A DNA stretch of 45,025 nt from Priapulus caudatus (taxonomy: Eukaryota; Priapulida; Priapulimorpha; Priapulimorphida; Priapulidae). Of this stretch, positions 22,401 to 31,199 are shown in pieces (position 1 is the stretch's first letter; each line of letters opens with the position of its first letter). Below the pieces are notes generated by a model. The model had not been told where the DNA came from. It saw nothing but the letters and a program-made list of their open reading frames with translations, and searched no databases. The position numbers and the translations under genes are program-made. Location: the NCBI RefSeq assembly GCF_000485595.1, contig NW_014577150.1, positions 443,924-488,948 on the forward strand. Reading direction: 5' to 3'.

Positions 22401-24963
22401 CAAAATCAACGTTGCCCAGAAATGGAGGTTGAGGATAACGATAATTTGTAATGTAATAAGGCATAGTAGTTTCGAGTTTATAACTATATAAAATGGGCGT
22501 GCGCGCGTGTATGTGTGTGTGGTATGTGTGTATTTATTAATTTATTATTATATAACTATAACCAACGTGTTATTATACCATCGATTCTACGCAATTAGTA
22601 AACGTTGTTAACTAATTTGATTGTGTCTCATTTATTTTTCATATGCGTATCCTACACTTAATTATTGTTTATTGTTTAATTGGCAAAATTCCCTCCGTAA
22701 TTGACCAATTACCATTTACAAAATTAATTTTACAAAATCATCTCAATTTTATCATTGAACATTACAGTTAAGTAATTACTTTTAAATAATGGAATGTCTA
22801 ATATGATTTTACGCGGTTCTATCGTGAATTATAAGTTGCTTTTATACAATTATATAAGCAATAAACGGATTCCTACTCTAAAAAGACTCAATATTCACAA
22901 ACAGCGTTTATTTATGGCTTCATATGATAGATATGACTCATCACCGTTCGCTCATACTACGTGTTTCTGTTTCCACTGCTTTAATGAATCCTCATGTTAC
23001 GTTACAAAAGTCACACGGGGGAGAGCGCAGTGTATCTCCTTCGCATCGATAAGATATATCTCTCCCGCATGCTTACCTTACGTCCTCGTGCAACTGAATG
23101 TAGATTTTGCGAAATTGCAGTTCCTGAGGTGAAACGATGTCTCTCTTCATCTCCATGGCGACGTGCTGTGGCAGCACACTGACAAGTAGCCGCTCCTGCA
23201 ACACGATGAGGACGATAAATAGGCGAAGACTATCACGATATCAAGCATATTTTATAGTACGGGTGCGTGCGTGCGTTACGCACGTGCGTGTGTGCGCATG
23301 TGTGTGTGCGTGGCTGCGTGTGTGAGTGTGCATGCGTGTGTGCGTGCGCGCATGCGGTCGTGCGTGCGTGTATGTGCTTACGGGTTTTACTTAGGATGCA
23401 TCCTAGAATATCATGCTATCCATAGGTAGTCAAATATATAATCAAAGGTGGGAAAGCTTACAATCCTGTAAAGGTGGCTATTGATGCTCTTTGAAGTTTA
23501 GTACTGCCGCCGCAGTCGTAAACAAACGCAGTTTTCCAGCGCCTGGTTATATTACGTATGGTAAAGTAAGCTCTCAACCATACGCGGAGTATCTTAGAGG
23601 TGCGTATAATTCGAATACAGTAGACGTTATAACGCAAAATACGGCTACAATCCGTCATGGTTAAGACTGCGGTTGAATTGCGCATAGGCTTATTTGATGT
23701 TGCTCCCCTGCCCGTAATAATATCGCCAGCGAATTGCTTCCACTCTGACGATTTTTATATAGTGATTAAGTGGTTCTCTCGTCATTAATCGGCCGGGAGT
23801 GAAACATGGGTGAGCGAGGAGGCGTCGCTCTAGTGGTGTGCGCATAGTGAGCGAGTGCAGGGACTGTAACTCCTTACAATACGACCGGCAACTTATTTGA
23901 TGTCCCTCAGCCAACCTGCTCGCTTCTATACTCTCCACCTCTAGCGCCGCACCATCTCACACGCTACGTGCACAGCGGTAGGCAAGATCTTGGGTAGATT
24001 TGCTCCACTCGCGGTGGCAAGCCACGGTATCGTCGAGTAAGACGCTGCAATCGGCGCATACTCATCGATATTGGACCACGAAAATTGGGCGCCAAATTAC
24101 GAGACGTAAATTGCGCTCGCCCGTCGCGGACGACTGCCCCAGTCCGCAGTTCAGTGGATGTCGTCTTATTGGAAGTCAGCTGCCTTCAAGAAAATCATTT
24201 CCACAATTCTATTGCAATCGTGCTTGCGCTGCAGTCCTCCTTAAGCGCGTCAATTTACAATCAGTTTGGGTGAACACGGCGATGCTTTGCTGAAGAACCA
24301 AAATTAGGTGGAATAGAACTAGACTGCAGACACTTGGCTATCAGTCGTGTTTGTTGTCTACTCGTCTATTCTCTGTGTATAACATCCTCATTTTTACTGT
24401 TATTATAGTTGGCTCAATAACGGGGGTATGTAGAGCCGGTACCGAGAAGAAACTGTTTTGGCATATTTTATCTCGAAAAGTGCAGATTAATGTAATGGGG
24501 ATAGTTAGCAATTATACGTCTGCTGTACGTGTTAGATTGGTTTCCTATAGATATACATGAAATGCAGAGAAATTGTGTTTACCCCAAAAAAACAAGCACC
24601 ATTTTGTCTGCTTTCTGTTGTTGATTTTGAATCCCGGACTACATATTTGATATACTTTGGCTCAAACTTGACAAATCAAAAATGTTATAATTTAAGTACC
24701 TTGGAGCATTAATTGTAGTCATGTTTGTAGCATTAATTTTAAGAAAGTAAAAGTTGCTCCTATGCGCACTAAGTTTCTCGATAATAAAATCCTTTATATA
24801 AAAAGAGCTTTACCAGCTTTTCGTTTTCGTCCTCCATCTCGAGTCGAGCGTCGATGCAGCTGCGTGTGTCTAGGAAGGCCTTTCTCTGTGTGCGCTCCGT
24901 CAGATGGTGAACGAACATGCCGGCGAAGTTCACAGCGATGAACAAAATGACGTTGGCGACGAG
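14780..24963 (-). CDS. ADCY1-like: membrane adenylyl cyclase, ADCY1/rutabaga-like, partial gene (5 exons)
   Basis: Five exons, joined from high to low coordinate, give 668 coding bases (222 codons plus 2 bases) with all phases fitting. Family knowledge: such enzymes are plasma-membrane proteins that convert ATP to cAMP and diphosphate under G-protein and, in some types, Ca2+/calmodulin control. In the joined partial protein, residues 1-17 are a hydrophobic helix, about 18-53 the signalling helix, and about 54-222 most of the C1 catalytic domain. The two metal-binding aspartates are D95 and D139, and R183 sits at the phosphate-contacting position. Their spacings of 44 and 88 residues equal those of mammalian C1 domains as I recall them. 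Type assignment rests on wording such as [20 protein letters not shown] and is inference. The N-terminus, first membrane bundle, C1b, second bundle and C2 were not found in the window. Introns are 3126, 2882, 1890 and 1618 bases, in order of rising coordinate. Confidence 0.96.
15030..15099. repeat. (CT)n(TA)n compound microsatellite
   Basis: About 44 bases of CT dinucleotides followed by about 26 bases of TA, ending just before ATGGACAAAG. It lies about 90 bases upstream of the acceptor of the 14780-14938 exon in intron sense, where the complementary strand reads as alternating AG. Confidence 0.95.
15311..16030. repeat. 0.7-kb direct duplication, copy 1
   Basis: This copy aligns with 18573-19274 along its whole length and in the same orientation. 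It runs from GTGTGTTACCATGCACG to CGGTCTTTCGACCATTATAT. Differences are mostly single-base gains and losses, with few substitutions. It contains TGGCGGAGGT at 15492-15501, the right end of the small element seen complete in copy 2. It lies in a cyclase intron. No coding potential is evident. Confidence 0.93.
18065..18192 (-). CDS. ADCY1-like: adenylyl cyclase exon: second metal-binding aspartate
   Basis: This 128-base exon starts in phase 0 and ends two bases into an Ala codon. The acceptor is TTTTACGCAG at 18193-18202. The donor is GTTAGT at 18059-18064, a weaker form of the usual GTAAGT or GTGAGT. It encodes 42 residues, starting [20 protein letters not shown] and ending in [25 protein letters not shown] is the strongest class III cyclase signature, and its Asp (D139 of the joined fragment) is the second metal ligand. 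The ATG at the Met before RIK is internal and not a start. The exon is bracketed by the two direct copies of the 0.7-kb duplication. Confidence 0.98.
18510..18756. mobile_element. candidate 247-bp element with 10-bp inverted ends
   Basis: ACCTCCGCCA at 18510-18519 and TGGCGGAGGT at 18747-18756 are exact reverse complements. The interior contains GGCGTGGGCGGAGTTATGTT and reads through into the larger 0.7-kb duplication. CTCCGCC/GGCGGAG ends are, as I remember, common on dispersed repeats of marine invertebrates, but that is unchecked. Copy 1 at 15.3 kb keeps only the right end. No target duplication was identified. Confidence 0.45.
18573..19274. repeat. 0.7-kb direct duplication, copy 2
   Basis: The partner of 15311-16030, 3.2-3.3 kb away in the same orientation. 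Shared landmarks include AATTATTTAATTAATTAAG, AAGCATAGAGTTTTGTTTAC and TATCGGTCTTTCGACCATTA. It ends in a TA tract that runs into a GT microsatellite. The two copies flank the cyclase exon at 18065-18192. Confidence 0.93.
19250..19560. repeat. TA then GT-rich microsatellite block
   Basis: A short TA run (about 19253-19273) leads into long GT arrays with interruptions. One interruption is a CpG-rich segment at about 19380-19415. Open frames on both strands are Cys/Val or Thr/His repeats only. Confidence 0.95.
19645..19715. repeat. ACTCGG-type hexamer patch
   Basis: ACTCGGACTCGGACTCGGAT and nearby GACTCGAGGACTCGGG form a short, degraded version of the hexamer array found 1.1 kb away at 20803-20993. 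Confidence 0.7.
20055..20590. repeat. ACGC tetranucleotide array with CACGTGTACGTGCA palindromes
   Basis: Blocks of (ACGC)n, each followed by GCACGTGTACGTGCAC-like palindromes, recur roughly every 40-60 bases, giving a higher-order pattern. Open frames up to 217 codons on either strand are His/Thr/Arg or Arg/Ala/Cys/Val repeats and are not genes. Confidence 0.95.
20803..20993 (+). repeat. (GGACTC)n array with higher-order spacers
   Basis: Runs of 4, 3, 6, 4 and 4 GGACTC hexamers are separated by 8- to 9-base G-rich spacers such as GGGTGGTGT, GGGTGGCGC and GGGGGGTGC. The array sits 80-270 bases beyond the donor of the 21075-21186 exon, inside the intron. Frames across it give Asp-Ser, Arg-Thr or Leu-Gly dipeptides, as expected of a hexamer. 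Confidence 0.97.
21009..21058. repeat. short GT array near an exon donor
   Basis: Interrupted GT dinucleotides lie within 20-65 bases of the donor of the 21075-21186 exon. Confidence 0.9.
21075..21186 (-). CDS. ADCY1-like: adenylyl cyclase exon: first metal-binding aspartate
   Basis: This 112-base exon supplies the last base of a Ser codon split across the intron, then 37 codons, ending in phase 0. The acceptor is GTTTTCTCAG at 21187-21196 and the donor is GTAAGA at 21069-21074. The protein reads [20 protein letters not shown], then [24 protein letters not shown] carries the first metal-binding Asp (D95 of the joined fragment), and ELVRxLNELFxRFD is the conserved helix that follows. The SQCTAQELV wording favours the ADCY1/5/6-type C1 over types 2, 4 and 7 (my recollection of the families). 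Confidence 0.98.
21187..23076 (-). other. cyclase intron (1890 bases)
   Basis: Bounded by donor GTAAGC (23071-23076) and acceptor TTCTCAG (21187-21193). It contains a 19-bp-arm foldback and short GT and AT tracts at about 22500-22560. A minus frame at 21743-22048 has a lone CxxC...HxxxH arrangement but is not supported as an exon. Confidence 0.85.
21733..21783. repeat. stem-loop, 19-bp arms, 13-base loop
   Basis: CAACAACGCGTTACATCAT at 21733-21751 pairs with 21765-21783 at 18 of 19 positions. It lies in a cyclase intron. No terminator or RNA family is recognised. Confidence 0.75.
23077..23195 (-). CDS. ADCY1-like: adenylyl cyclase exon: start of the C1 domain
   Basis: This 119-base exon starts in phase 0 and ends two bases into a Ser codon that the next exon completes. 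The acceptor is CATCGTGTTGCAG at 23196-23208 and the donor is GTAAGC at 23071-23076. The 39 residues read [20 protein letters not shown], then [19 protein letters not shown]. LLxSVLPxHVAxEM and FxKIYIQxHxxVS are standard at the start of cyclase C1 domains. It directly follows the signalling-helix exon. Splitting the Ser codon before ILFAD is a strong sign that the two exons belong together. Confidence 0.97.
23196..24813 (-). other. cyclase intron (1618 bases)
   Basis: Bounded by donor GTAAAG (24808-24813) and acceptor TTGCAG (23196-23201). A GT/GC-rich microsatellite is at 23258-23378. Short frames at 23690-23938 and 24000-24293 show no known family. Confidence 0.85.
23258..23378. repeat. GTGC/GTGT-rich microsatellite
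   Basis: An interrupted mixture of TGCG and TGTG motifs starting about 65 bases from the acceptor of the 23077-23195 exon. Confidence 0.9.
24814..24963 (-). CDS. ADCY1-like: adenylyl cyclase exon: last helix of first membrane bundle and signalling helix
   Basis: This 150-base exon is in phase 0 at both ends. The acceptor is CCACTGCTTGTTTCAG at 24964-24979 and the donor is GTAAAG at 24808-24813. Residues 1-17, [17 protein letters not shown], form one hydrophobic helix. [20 protein letters not shown] leads into [12 protein letters not shown], the charged helix that links membrane and catalytic domains. Relatives usually have Gln where this exon ends in Leu, just before ERLL. The upstream ATG that extends the open frame lies in the intron. 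Exons for the N-terminus and helices 1-5 should lie at higher coordinates and were not recognised. Confidence 0.96.
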
Positions 24964-27900
24964 CTGAAACAAGCAGTGGACAACGATTGTCGAACGTATG
25001 TCTTTCGTGAACACGGGCTGCGCCTACTGTGTCGCCGTTGCGAGAAGATGAGAGAAAAAACTTTCGTGAAGCAAAACGTGTATTGCTCTCGTGTGCGCTC
25101 GTAGTTATTATAAGGCCTTTGAAACGCAGGAATGGTTGGCACTATTACGGCTATAGTCAGCGACAAGCAACGTATTATATAATCATATCACGGGTTAGTA
25201 ATACCTAATAGCTATGAGCTATTATTAGATCATATGAAAATTACGCTAACTATAGCAGTTTTGTGTAGCTTGCTTCGAACCTAGCATTCTAAGAACGACA
25301 CTCTAAGGAGCAGAACTGACTGGCGCTAGTGCAAAAACTCTTACTAACTCGCGGAGATAAAGTATAATCGTTACGGCTTGAACATCGCAAGACGCTGGGA
25401 TGAAAGCGGCGAATACTGGTTATTGTTGCCTAGTAAATTACGTGCAAATTTTTTTCGCCTACTATTAGCTAAGTCCGTAGCTGCGGCAGTCTGGCTTTGC
25501 GCGCATGCACTGATTAAGTAAGCAACGGTGACACGTTGTCAGACGGCTCGCGTGCGTTCTAACGACCTTCACATCTGGAGACTTCGCGTGCGAAACTGTG
25601 GGTGTATTTGTTATTAAAAAAAATATTTGTTCATCGATGGCAAAATATTTGGTAAAGCTAGAAATTAAAACGGAGGTTGGTGCAAATTAAGTGGTAAATA
25701 TGGATTTAAATATTCCTTTATTATTATTACACACATACGCATATACTTACGTAAACGCATACGCATACGCATATGCAAGTAACTGTAGACTATATCATCT
25801 ATATACCATCACATCCGCACATATTATATTCGTCGGGAAGATATAATTGCGCTCTTGAAATGAAACCAGATATTCTTATATCCTCAACTATTTTTATTTT
25901 CACTTCGCGCATGCACGTGGTTGTCAGTATTGCAGCCCAATATACGAGTACCGGGAACCATAGAGTATCTGTCACTCGCTTACTATGGGTTCTCTCATGT
26001 GAGGCCACTTTTCTTCATCATCAAGTATTCCATATTATACACGGGTGCGATGGCGCAGGCTTCTGCGTTTACTTCAAGCTTCTATCTCTAAATGCTTATA
26101 CGTACAGTTATTACAATAGGTTATTACGGTATTATTATTACGGTATATTACTATTATATATTATTATTACTATTATATTAAGTATTAATTATTGGATTAT
26201 TAATTATTATTATATTATTAGTATTGATTAAGTTATTACAATAGGTTATTACGGTATTATTATTACGGTATATTACGGTACTTATTACGGTACAGTCACC
26301 TTCGTGGTTTTCCGAAACAATAGGTGTCTTAAACATAGTTAGCGAGGCGAAGGTTTCGCCAAATCTAACGGCGAGTAACGTCACGTCAAGTACACGTCAC
26401 GATATAGGCCAGGTTGAATAGACTGATAACGAGGCATATGCATGCGTACGAGTGTGCGACGTGAAGGCTTCGTAGGCCTATTACGTATGCACGCAAAAGA
26501 GCGTTCTCATGTCATTAGTTTAAGTATAGGCTGGCCAGTTAGGGCAAGAAGAAAGGGGAGGGCTAAACCAGATAGGCGTGTGTGGGGTGGGCTGTAATCT
26601 TACCCGGTGGGTTTAGAGGCGGCGATTTCTAGCGTAGTTGCATACAGCGTAATTATGAACATTATATTTCTGAACCAACAAGTAAAAGTAGAAGTTTGAC
26701 ATGCCTATAATTGCCTGCTTCGTATTTTTTTCATCGTTTCCTGGTATTGAGTGTCGGGCGGCGAGGGGGCATGTTCATGATTTTCATTACCCTGGATCCA
26801 CCAGTGTGCCGTACAAACTCACATCAACGCTGACGCGTTTGCTCTTTCTAAATTTAGCTATGCTCGGCTTACAATACAAAAATGCCGACGGATATTGTAA
26901 GTCAATGCTATAGCCGCGATGTATTTTATGCTATTTACGCGAGGTAAAATAATCCGGGTCATACGCCTATATGCGCTGTAAAATGCGTGATAAAAAGTCA
27001 GGTTACTTCGTATATTTATTCCCCCGTTTCGAGGTTGTGTGAAAACGCGGGATGCTTGAATATGTCACATTCTTACTCACGTACACATGTAGCAGGACTA
27101 TTTAGACTTTCCTGCATGTGGCTTTAAGTGTACGTACGTATTCACGGCTGTCTGCATGTCTGCATGGTGTGTGCAATGGCTTGCATTAACAGCGCAACGT
27201 TTGCCAACGAGTTTTGCCATTTTGCACTTTCATTTCCAAGACTCTTCGCCTGTGTTGGAACACTTGTCTATACATTTCAGCATTCAAACAATAGAAGCTC
27301 CTTCATACCGAAAACTAATTGGTAATGACAAACATGCGAGTACTGTGAGGATTTTACTGCAGGCGGATGGCAATAACTCAAATTGAGTCCTAAGCTAAGG
27401 ATCTTTTAAAAAATAGCAGCTTAAATGACATCGGCTCGCCGCTGCCCTCGAAAAACGAAGAAAAATATAATCTGCGTTGTTTTGCTTATCGCGTAGGCGC
27501 AGGTTTATATGATACATATCACCGAGAAACGTTTGATAAACGATAAAGTCGGCGCAATTACTTTGTAGTACGCTGTATTTTTAGAAGCAGCGCACGAGCT
27601 CAATTGCTCAGCTAGTTTGTCTCCATTGCTATTAAAAGACTACTGCCGCGTACGTAATAGCCATCACAAATATTGGTCTCAAAAGCATTGCTATGCCGTC
27701 CATTACGCATGTATATATAGATGAAATTAGTAGGGCGGGCTGAAATTGCTTGCAATCGCACTGACAACCGCATGAAACCGCAGTCTATAGAGACACATGA
27801 TTGCGAAATTTCCCCAAGAAATATGCGAATAACTATGGAAAGCTAGCTGCAGCAGTAATCGGTGCTGTAACAGTCGACTCGATGCAATATTTACAATGTT

Positions 27901-28397
27901 CAAATACGCATCCTGTCTAAGTCAAACGCCATATACACGGCAAAACCTCATCGCCATCATAAGATCACAGGATGGTCTGTAGCCGGGGGCAGTGTATCAG
28001 TAGCAATCGCTCGGTTTTATGAATTCGAGACTGTGCCGTAAGACCGTTATATGGCCTTAACTTTATATCTACTCGCTAGCGATTCATCGACACGCGATTA
28101 TAACCTTGCAGCTGTTATTCATTGAAACCGCTAGAGCTGGCTTCGTACTCTTTCTTTACAGCGCACGGCCGTACGGTGTAATCTCAGCCGATGTGTAAAC
28201 ACTCTGCAGACGTGCCAGCCATCAAGCACTTCTTAACACTATCGAATGCTGTGAAATGAGGAAGCGATGGCGACTTGAGCAGCTGAGCAGCACTACGGAC
28301 AGTGTGACGTGAGGTGGGGGGGGGGCGCTGCGAGTGTTTAGTTTAGAAAGAAGCGGCCATGCGAGCAGCCGATGTGTGTGTGTGGGGGGGGGGTGTT
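24964..28397. other. no gene recognised; probably upstream cyclase intron
   Basis: Being upstream of the first identified minus-strand exon, this is likely intron. The minus frame at 25799-26008 has a hydrophobic run (LWFPVLVYWAAILTTTC) but lacks the LLP pattern of cyclase membrane exons and a good acceptor. The 152-codon plus frame at 25773-26231 ends in Tyr/Ile low complexity. G-runs occur at about 28314-28325 and 28385-28393. Confidence 0.5.
26106..26276. repeat. 46-bp exact direct repeat, period 125, in TTA-rich DNA
   Basis: The segment at 26106-26151, beginning AGTTATTACAATAGGTTATT, is identical to 26231-26276. The DNA between is (TTA)n-like with TTATTACGG variants. Confidence 0.92.
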
Positions 28398-28722
28398 GCT
28401 ATCCCCTGGGCGTGGAGGGACGGTCACGTGATACAGTTGACGTGTTCTTCAATATCAACACCTCCAACACCTCCAACGATAACCCTAACACTAAATATAT
28501 ATATATATCTCGGAGCGCTATATATAGGGGGTGTGATCCACAAAAATTAATCTATGGTGTGGGGACAGATATCATGATGCAAAAACTCTAACCCTAACCC
28601 TAACCCTAACCCTAACCCTAACCCCAACCCTAACCCTAACCCTAATCCTAACCCTAACCATAATACTAATACTAATACTAGTGCTCCGGTTGTGCGGTGT
28701 CCGCTCCCCCCCGGGGGATAGC
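28398..28722. mobile_element. candidate element with a telomere-like block and 13-bp inverted ends
   Basis: GCTATCCCCTGGG at 28398-28410 and CCCGGGGGATAGC at 28710-28722 are reverse complements with one mismatch. Between them lie a TA run, a CTCCAACACCTCCAACG stretch and the (CCCTAA)n block. ATGATGCAAAAACTCTAA directly precedes the block, and the same words precede the CCCTAA array of the 44.2-kb element on its minus strand. No target duplication is clear, so the ends are tentative. Confidence 0.4.
28587..28670 (+). repeat. internal (CCCTAA)n telomere-like array
   Basis: About twelve CCCTAA units with variants such as CCCCAA and TCCTAA, decaying on the right into CATAATACTAATACTA. TTAGGG is the usual metazoan telomere repeat. 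The block is internal, flanked by ordinary sequence on both sides. Confidence 0.95.
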
Positions 28723-28730
28723 CATTACGC

Positions 28731-28735
28731 CGTGG

Positions 28736-28769
<34 letters not shown>

Positions 28770-28991
28770 CGTGTGCCGTTGCTTGCGTGCGTGTGCGTGT
28801 GGTGTTGTGCGTCGTGCTTGTGCGTGGTGTGCGTGTGCGTGTGCTGATGCGTGTGCGAATTGCGTGTTGCGTGAGCGTGGAGCGTGATGCGTGACGTTCG
28901 TCGCGTGCGTGCGTGTGTGGCGTGTGTGTGCTGTGTGTGAGTGTGTGGTGTGTGTGTGTAACGTGTGTGTGCTGTGTGTTGTGTGTGTGTG

Positions 28992-29022
<31 letters not shown>

Positions 29023-29092
29023 CGTGTGCGTGTGTAGTGTGTGTGTGTGTATGGTGTGTGGTGTGTGTGTGTGCGCGTGTGTGTGTGTGTTG
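28731..29092. repeat. GT-rich microsatellite tract
   Basis: GT arrays interrupted by GC-rich GTGCGTG segments. The 209-codon minus-strand frame over it is a His/Thr repeat and not a gene. Confidence 0.95.
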
Positions 29093-29514
29093 CGGTCCCT
29101 TGGCCGACGTGCGCGGAACATGCGACCACTCCGAATAGACATCGAATCGGCGATTGTCGTGCTACATCCGCCCGCCACAACGTTTGTATCTATTCTTCTG
29201 TATATCCGCCACATGTCACTTCCACAATTTATAGGAGAAATGTAGCCTAATTGAATTGTGTTACATGGTAGGAAATGGCAAAGACTGATTGATTGGCCTT
29301 TGTGCATTACGGCAGATCGAATTCTCCACTAGTCGTCTCTCAGATTGTTGTATTCTATTTTAGATCTTTTGGTTTTTGCTATTTCGCGCATGCGGGTGCG
29401 AAGCATGTCGAATGCGTGCACGAGTACACGGAGGCGGCGCGAACGAGTACGCGTCTGCGCGTAATGCTGTATGTGCGCGCGCGTATGTTATTTCATTCTT
29501 ATAGTCGCTTCAAG

Positions 29515-29541
29515 AGCTAATAATAGGTATTATTATTAGCT
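29515..29541. repeat. short perfect stem-loop
   Basis: AGCTAATAATA, a 5-base loop, then TATTATTAGCT: an 11-bp perfect stem. Confidence 0.7.
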
Positions 29542-29599
29542 ATTGGGTATATGTGCGCCTGCCTCTACGAACACGTGCGTAATCCTGCGGAGCAACGTT

Positions 29600-29892
29600 T
29601 GCAAAACGATACACGCACACATCGCTGCGCACGCACGCACGCACACGCTCCCCCGCACAACACACAAAGACGCACACGCGTGCATACACGCGTAATGGTA
29701 TCACCCCGAACCATTCGAACGTCCAATGTACGCACCAATGTAGGATCGCGCGCACACGTGCACAACGCACGCGAAGCCGCACAACACACACACGAACACA
29801 CTCACACACACACACACACACACAGCACACACATACACACGCACGCCCGCACGGCACACACACGACATCACACGCACACATACACACACATC
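29600..29892. repeat. CA-rich microsatellite tract
   Basis: Interrupted CACA and CACG motifs with a near-pure (CA)n at about 29792-29822. A short unique island lies at about 29695-29750. Confidence 0.94.
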
Positions 29893-30080
29893 GAATAATT
29901 ACCCAAACCGATTAACTGCGCTTCTTGAATGAATCGCATGAATAATAACAAGGTCGATAAATCTTCGTTCGTCACTGTTTAAACGCGATCGAGTGCTGTT
30001 CTTTTGTTTGCTAATTAGTAATTCATGCAGTGCAGCAGAGATATTACCTGCCACAGCTAAAGCCTATATACGTGTATATT

Positions 30081-30124
30081 ATCAGGGGTTAATAATGACA
30101 AATCTGTCATTATTAACCCCTGAT
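30081..30124. repeat. perfect 44-base palindromic hairpin
   Basis: ATCAGGGGTTAATAATGACA, loop AATC, then the exact reverse complement. A diverged copy is at 5967-6011. It is too short for most DNA transposons, and no target duplication beyond AT-rich flanks is seen. Confidence 0.92.
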
Positions 30125-30129
30125 ATTAT

Positions 30130-30769
30130 ATTATGTCACATGCCTGTGCCAGCTTGCATGGTTTCTATTTACATGAGCACTCGCATTAGTTGTTATTGCA
30201 GGGCTGGTGTCATAGAATAATAATATACTTCATCGCCATGCCGAGCGGCAAACAAGCAGTGCCGCTAGATGTCGAAAAAAGCGAAAAGGTTTACCATTCC
30301 TACATGACATTCATCTCACTTACTGTTGGATCGTACGTTTTAAACGTGGAGTGTTACTACTAGATAAGACGGGCCTAGGGTCGTTCAACACGCGGAAACT
30401 AACGACATTTACAACCAACAATAAATCGGTCTAGTGTATGGCAAAACTTTGCGGCATAACGCTTTTCGGTGAGTGATGAAATCCGCCTTACAGATTTCGA
30501 AGCAGAGAATTTTGAAATTGTGTTTCATACGGTGTGTATAGAGAACAGTGGCCGAAAAAAGCCATGCATCATGGCCACGCTTAGGTGAGCCGTTCAATGT
30601 TGCTAAGCCTTTTTAATTAATTGGATGTGCTGTGTGGCAGGAATTAGTTCCATGCGGTTTGTTTATAATAGATAATTAATTATAATAGAAAAGTTATTTA
30701 AATTACGATACAATGTTTATAATGTCAAATTAAAGCAAGAAGCCAGTACTTTTACGTTACATCACGCTC
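30130..30769. other. no gene recognised
   Basis: AT-rich sequence with a 62-codon minus frame (30409-30597) of no known type. Confidence 0.5.
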
Positions 30770-30833
30770 GTGTTGTTGTCATTGCCGTGGTCGTCGTCGT
30801 GGTCGTCGTCGTGGTCGTCGTCGTTGTCGTCGT

Positions 30834-30874
<41 letters not shown>

Positions 30875-30980
30875 TGGTTGTTGGTATTGTTGTTGTTGGT
30901 ATTGTTGTTGTTGCTGTTGTTGTTGTTGTTGGTATTGTTGTTGTTGCTGTTGTTGTTGTTGTTGGTGTTGTTGTTGTTGT

Positions 30981-31016
<36 letters not shown>

Positions 31017-31190
31017 CAATGATGATTTTTTAACCTGATGATGATTTTTTAACCTGATGATGATGATGATGATGAAACTGATGTTGATGATGATAATGAT
31101 GTTGATGATGATGATGATGTTGATGATGATGATGGGGATGTCATTGGTGTCGCTATTGTAATTGCTGTTGCTGCTGTTGCTATTAATATT
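30770..31190. repeat. compound trinucleotide array (GTC, GCT, GTT, GAT)
   Basis: Successive blocks of triplets. GTCGTCGTG occurs at about 30780-30835, a pure (GCT)n run of about 11 units at 30837-30870, GTT-rich units to about 30980, then (GAT)n to about 31140. TTTTTTAACCTGATGATGAT is duplicated near 31025-31055. All frames stay open because the unit is three bases. The poly-Thr, poly-Leu and poly-Val frames are not genes. Confidence 0.96.
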
Positions 31191-31199
31191 AATGTACTG

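Noticed and set aside
25799-26008. Hydrophobic minus-strand stretch as a missing cyclase membrane exon
   Set aside because: It lacks the conserved LLP pattern and a pyrimidine-rich acceptor, and shows no alignment to the family beyond hydrophobicity.
28587-28670. Chromosome end
   Set aside because: The telomere-like array is internal, only about a dozen units long, with unique sequence on both sides.
30047-30070. Possible donor for an upstream cyclase exon (GGCAG|GTAATA on minus)
   Set aside because: A phase-0 reading, which the next exon requires, hits a stop codon just before the donor.
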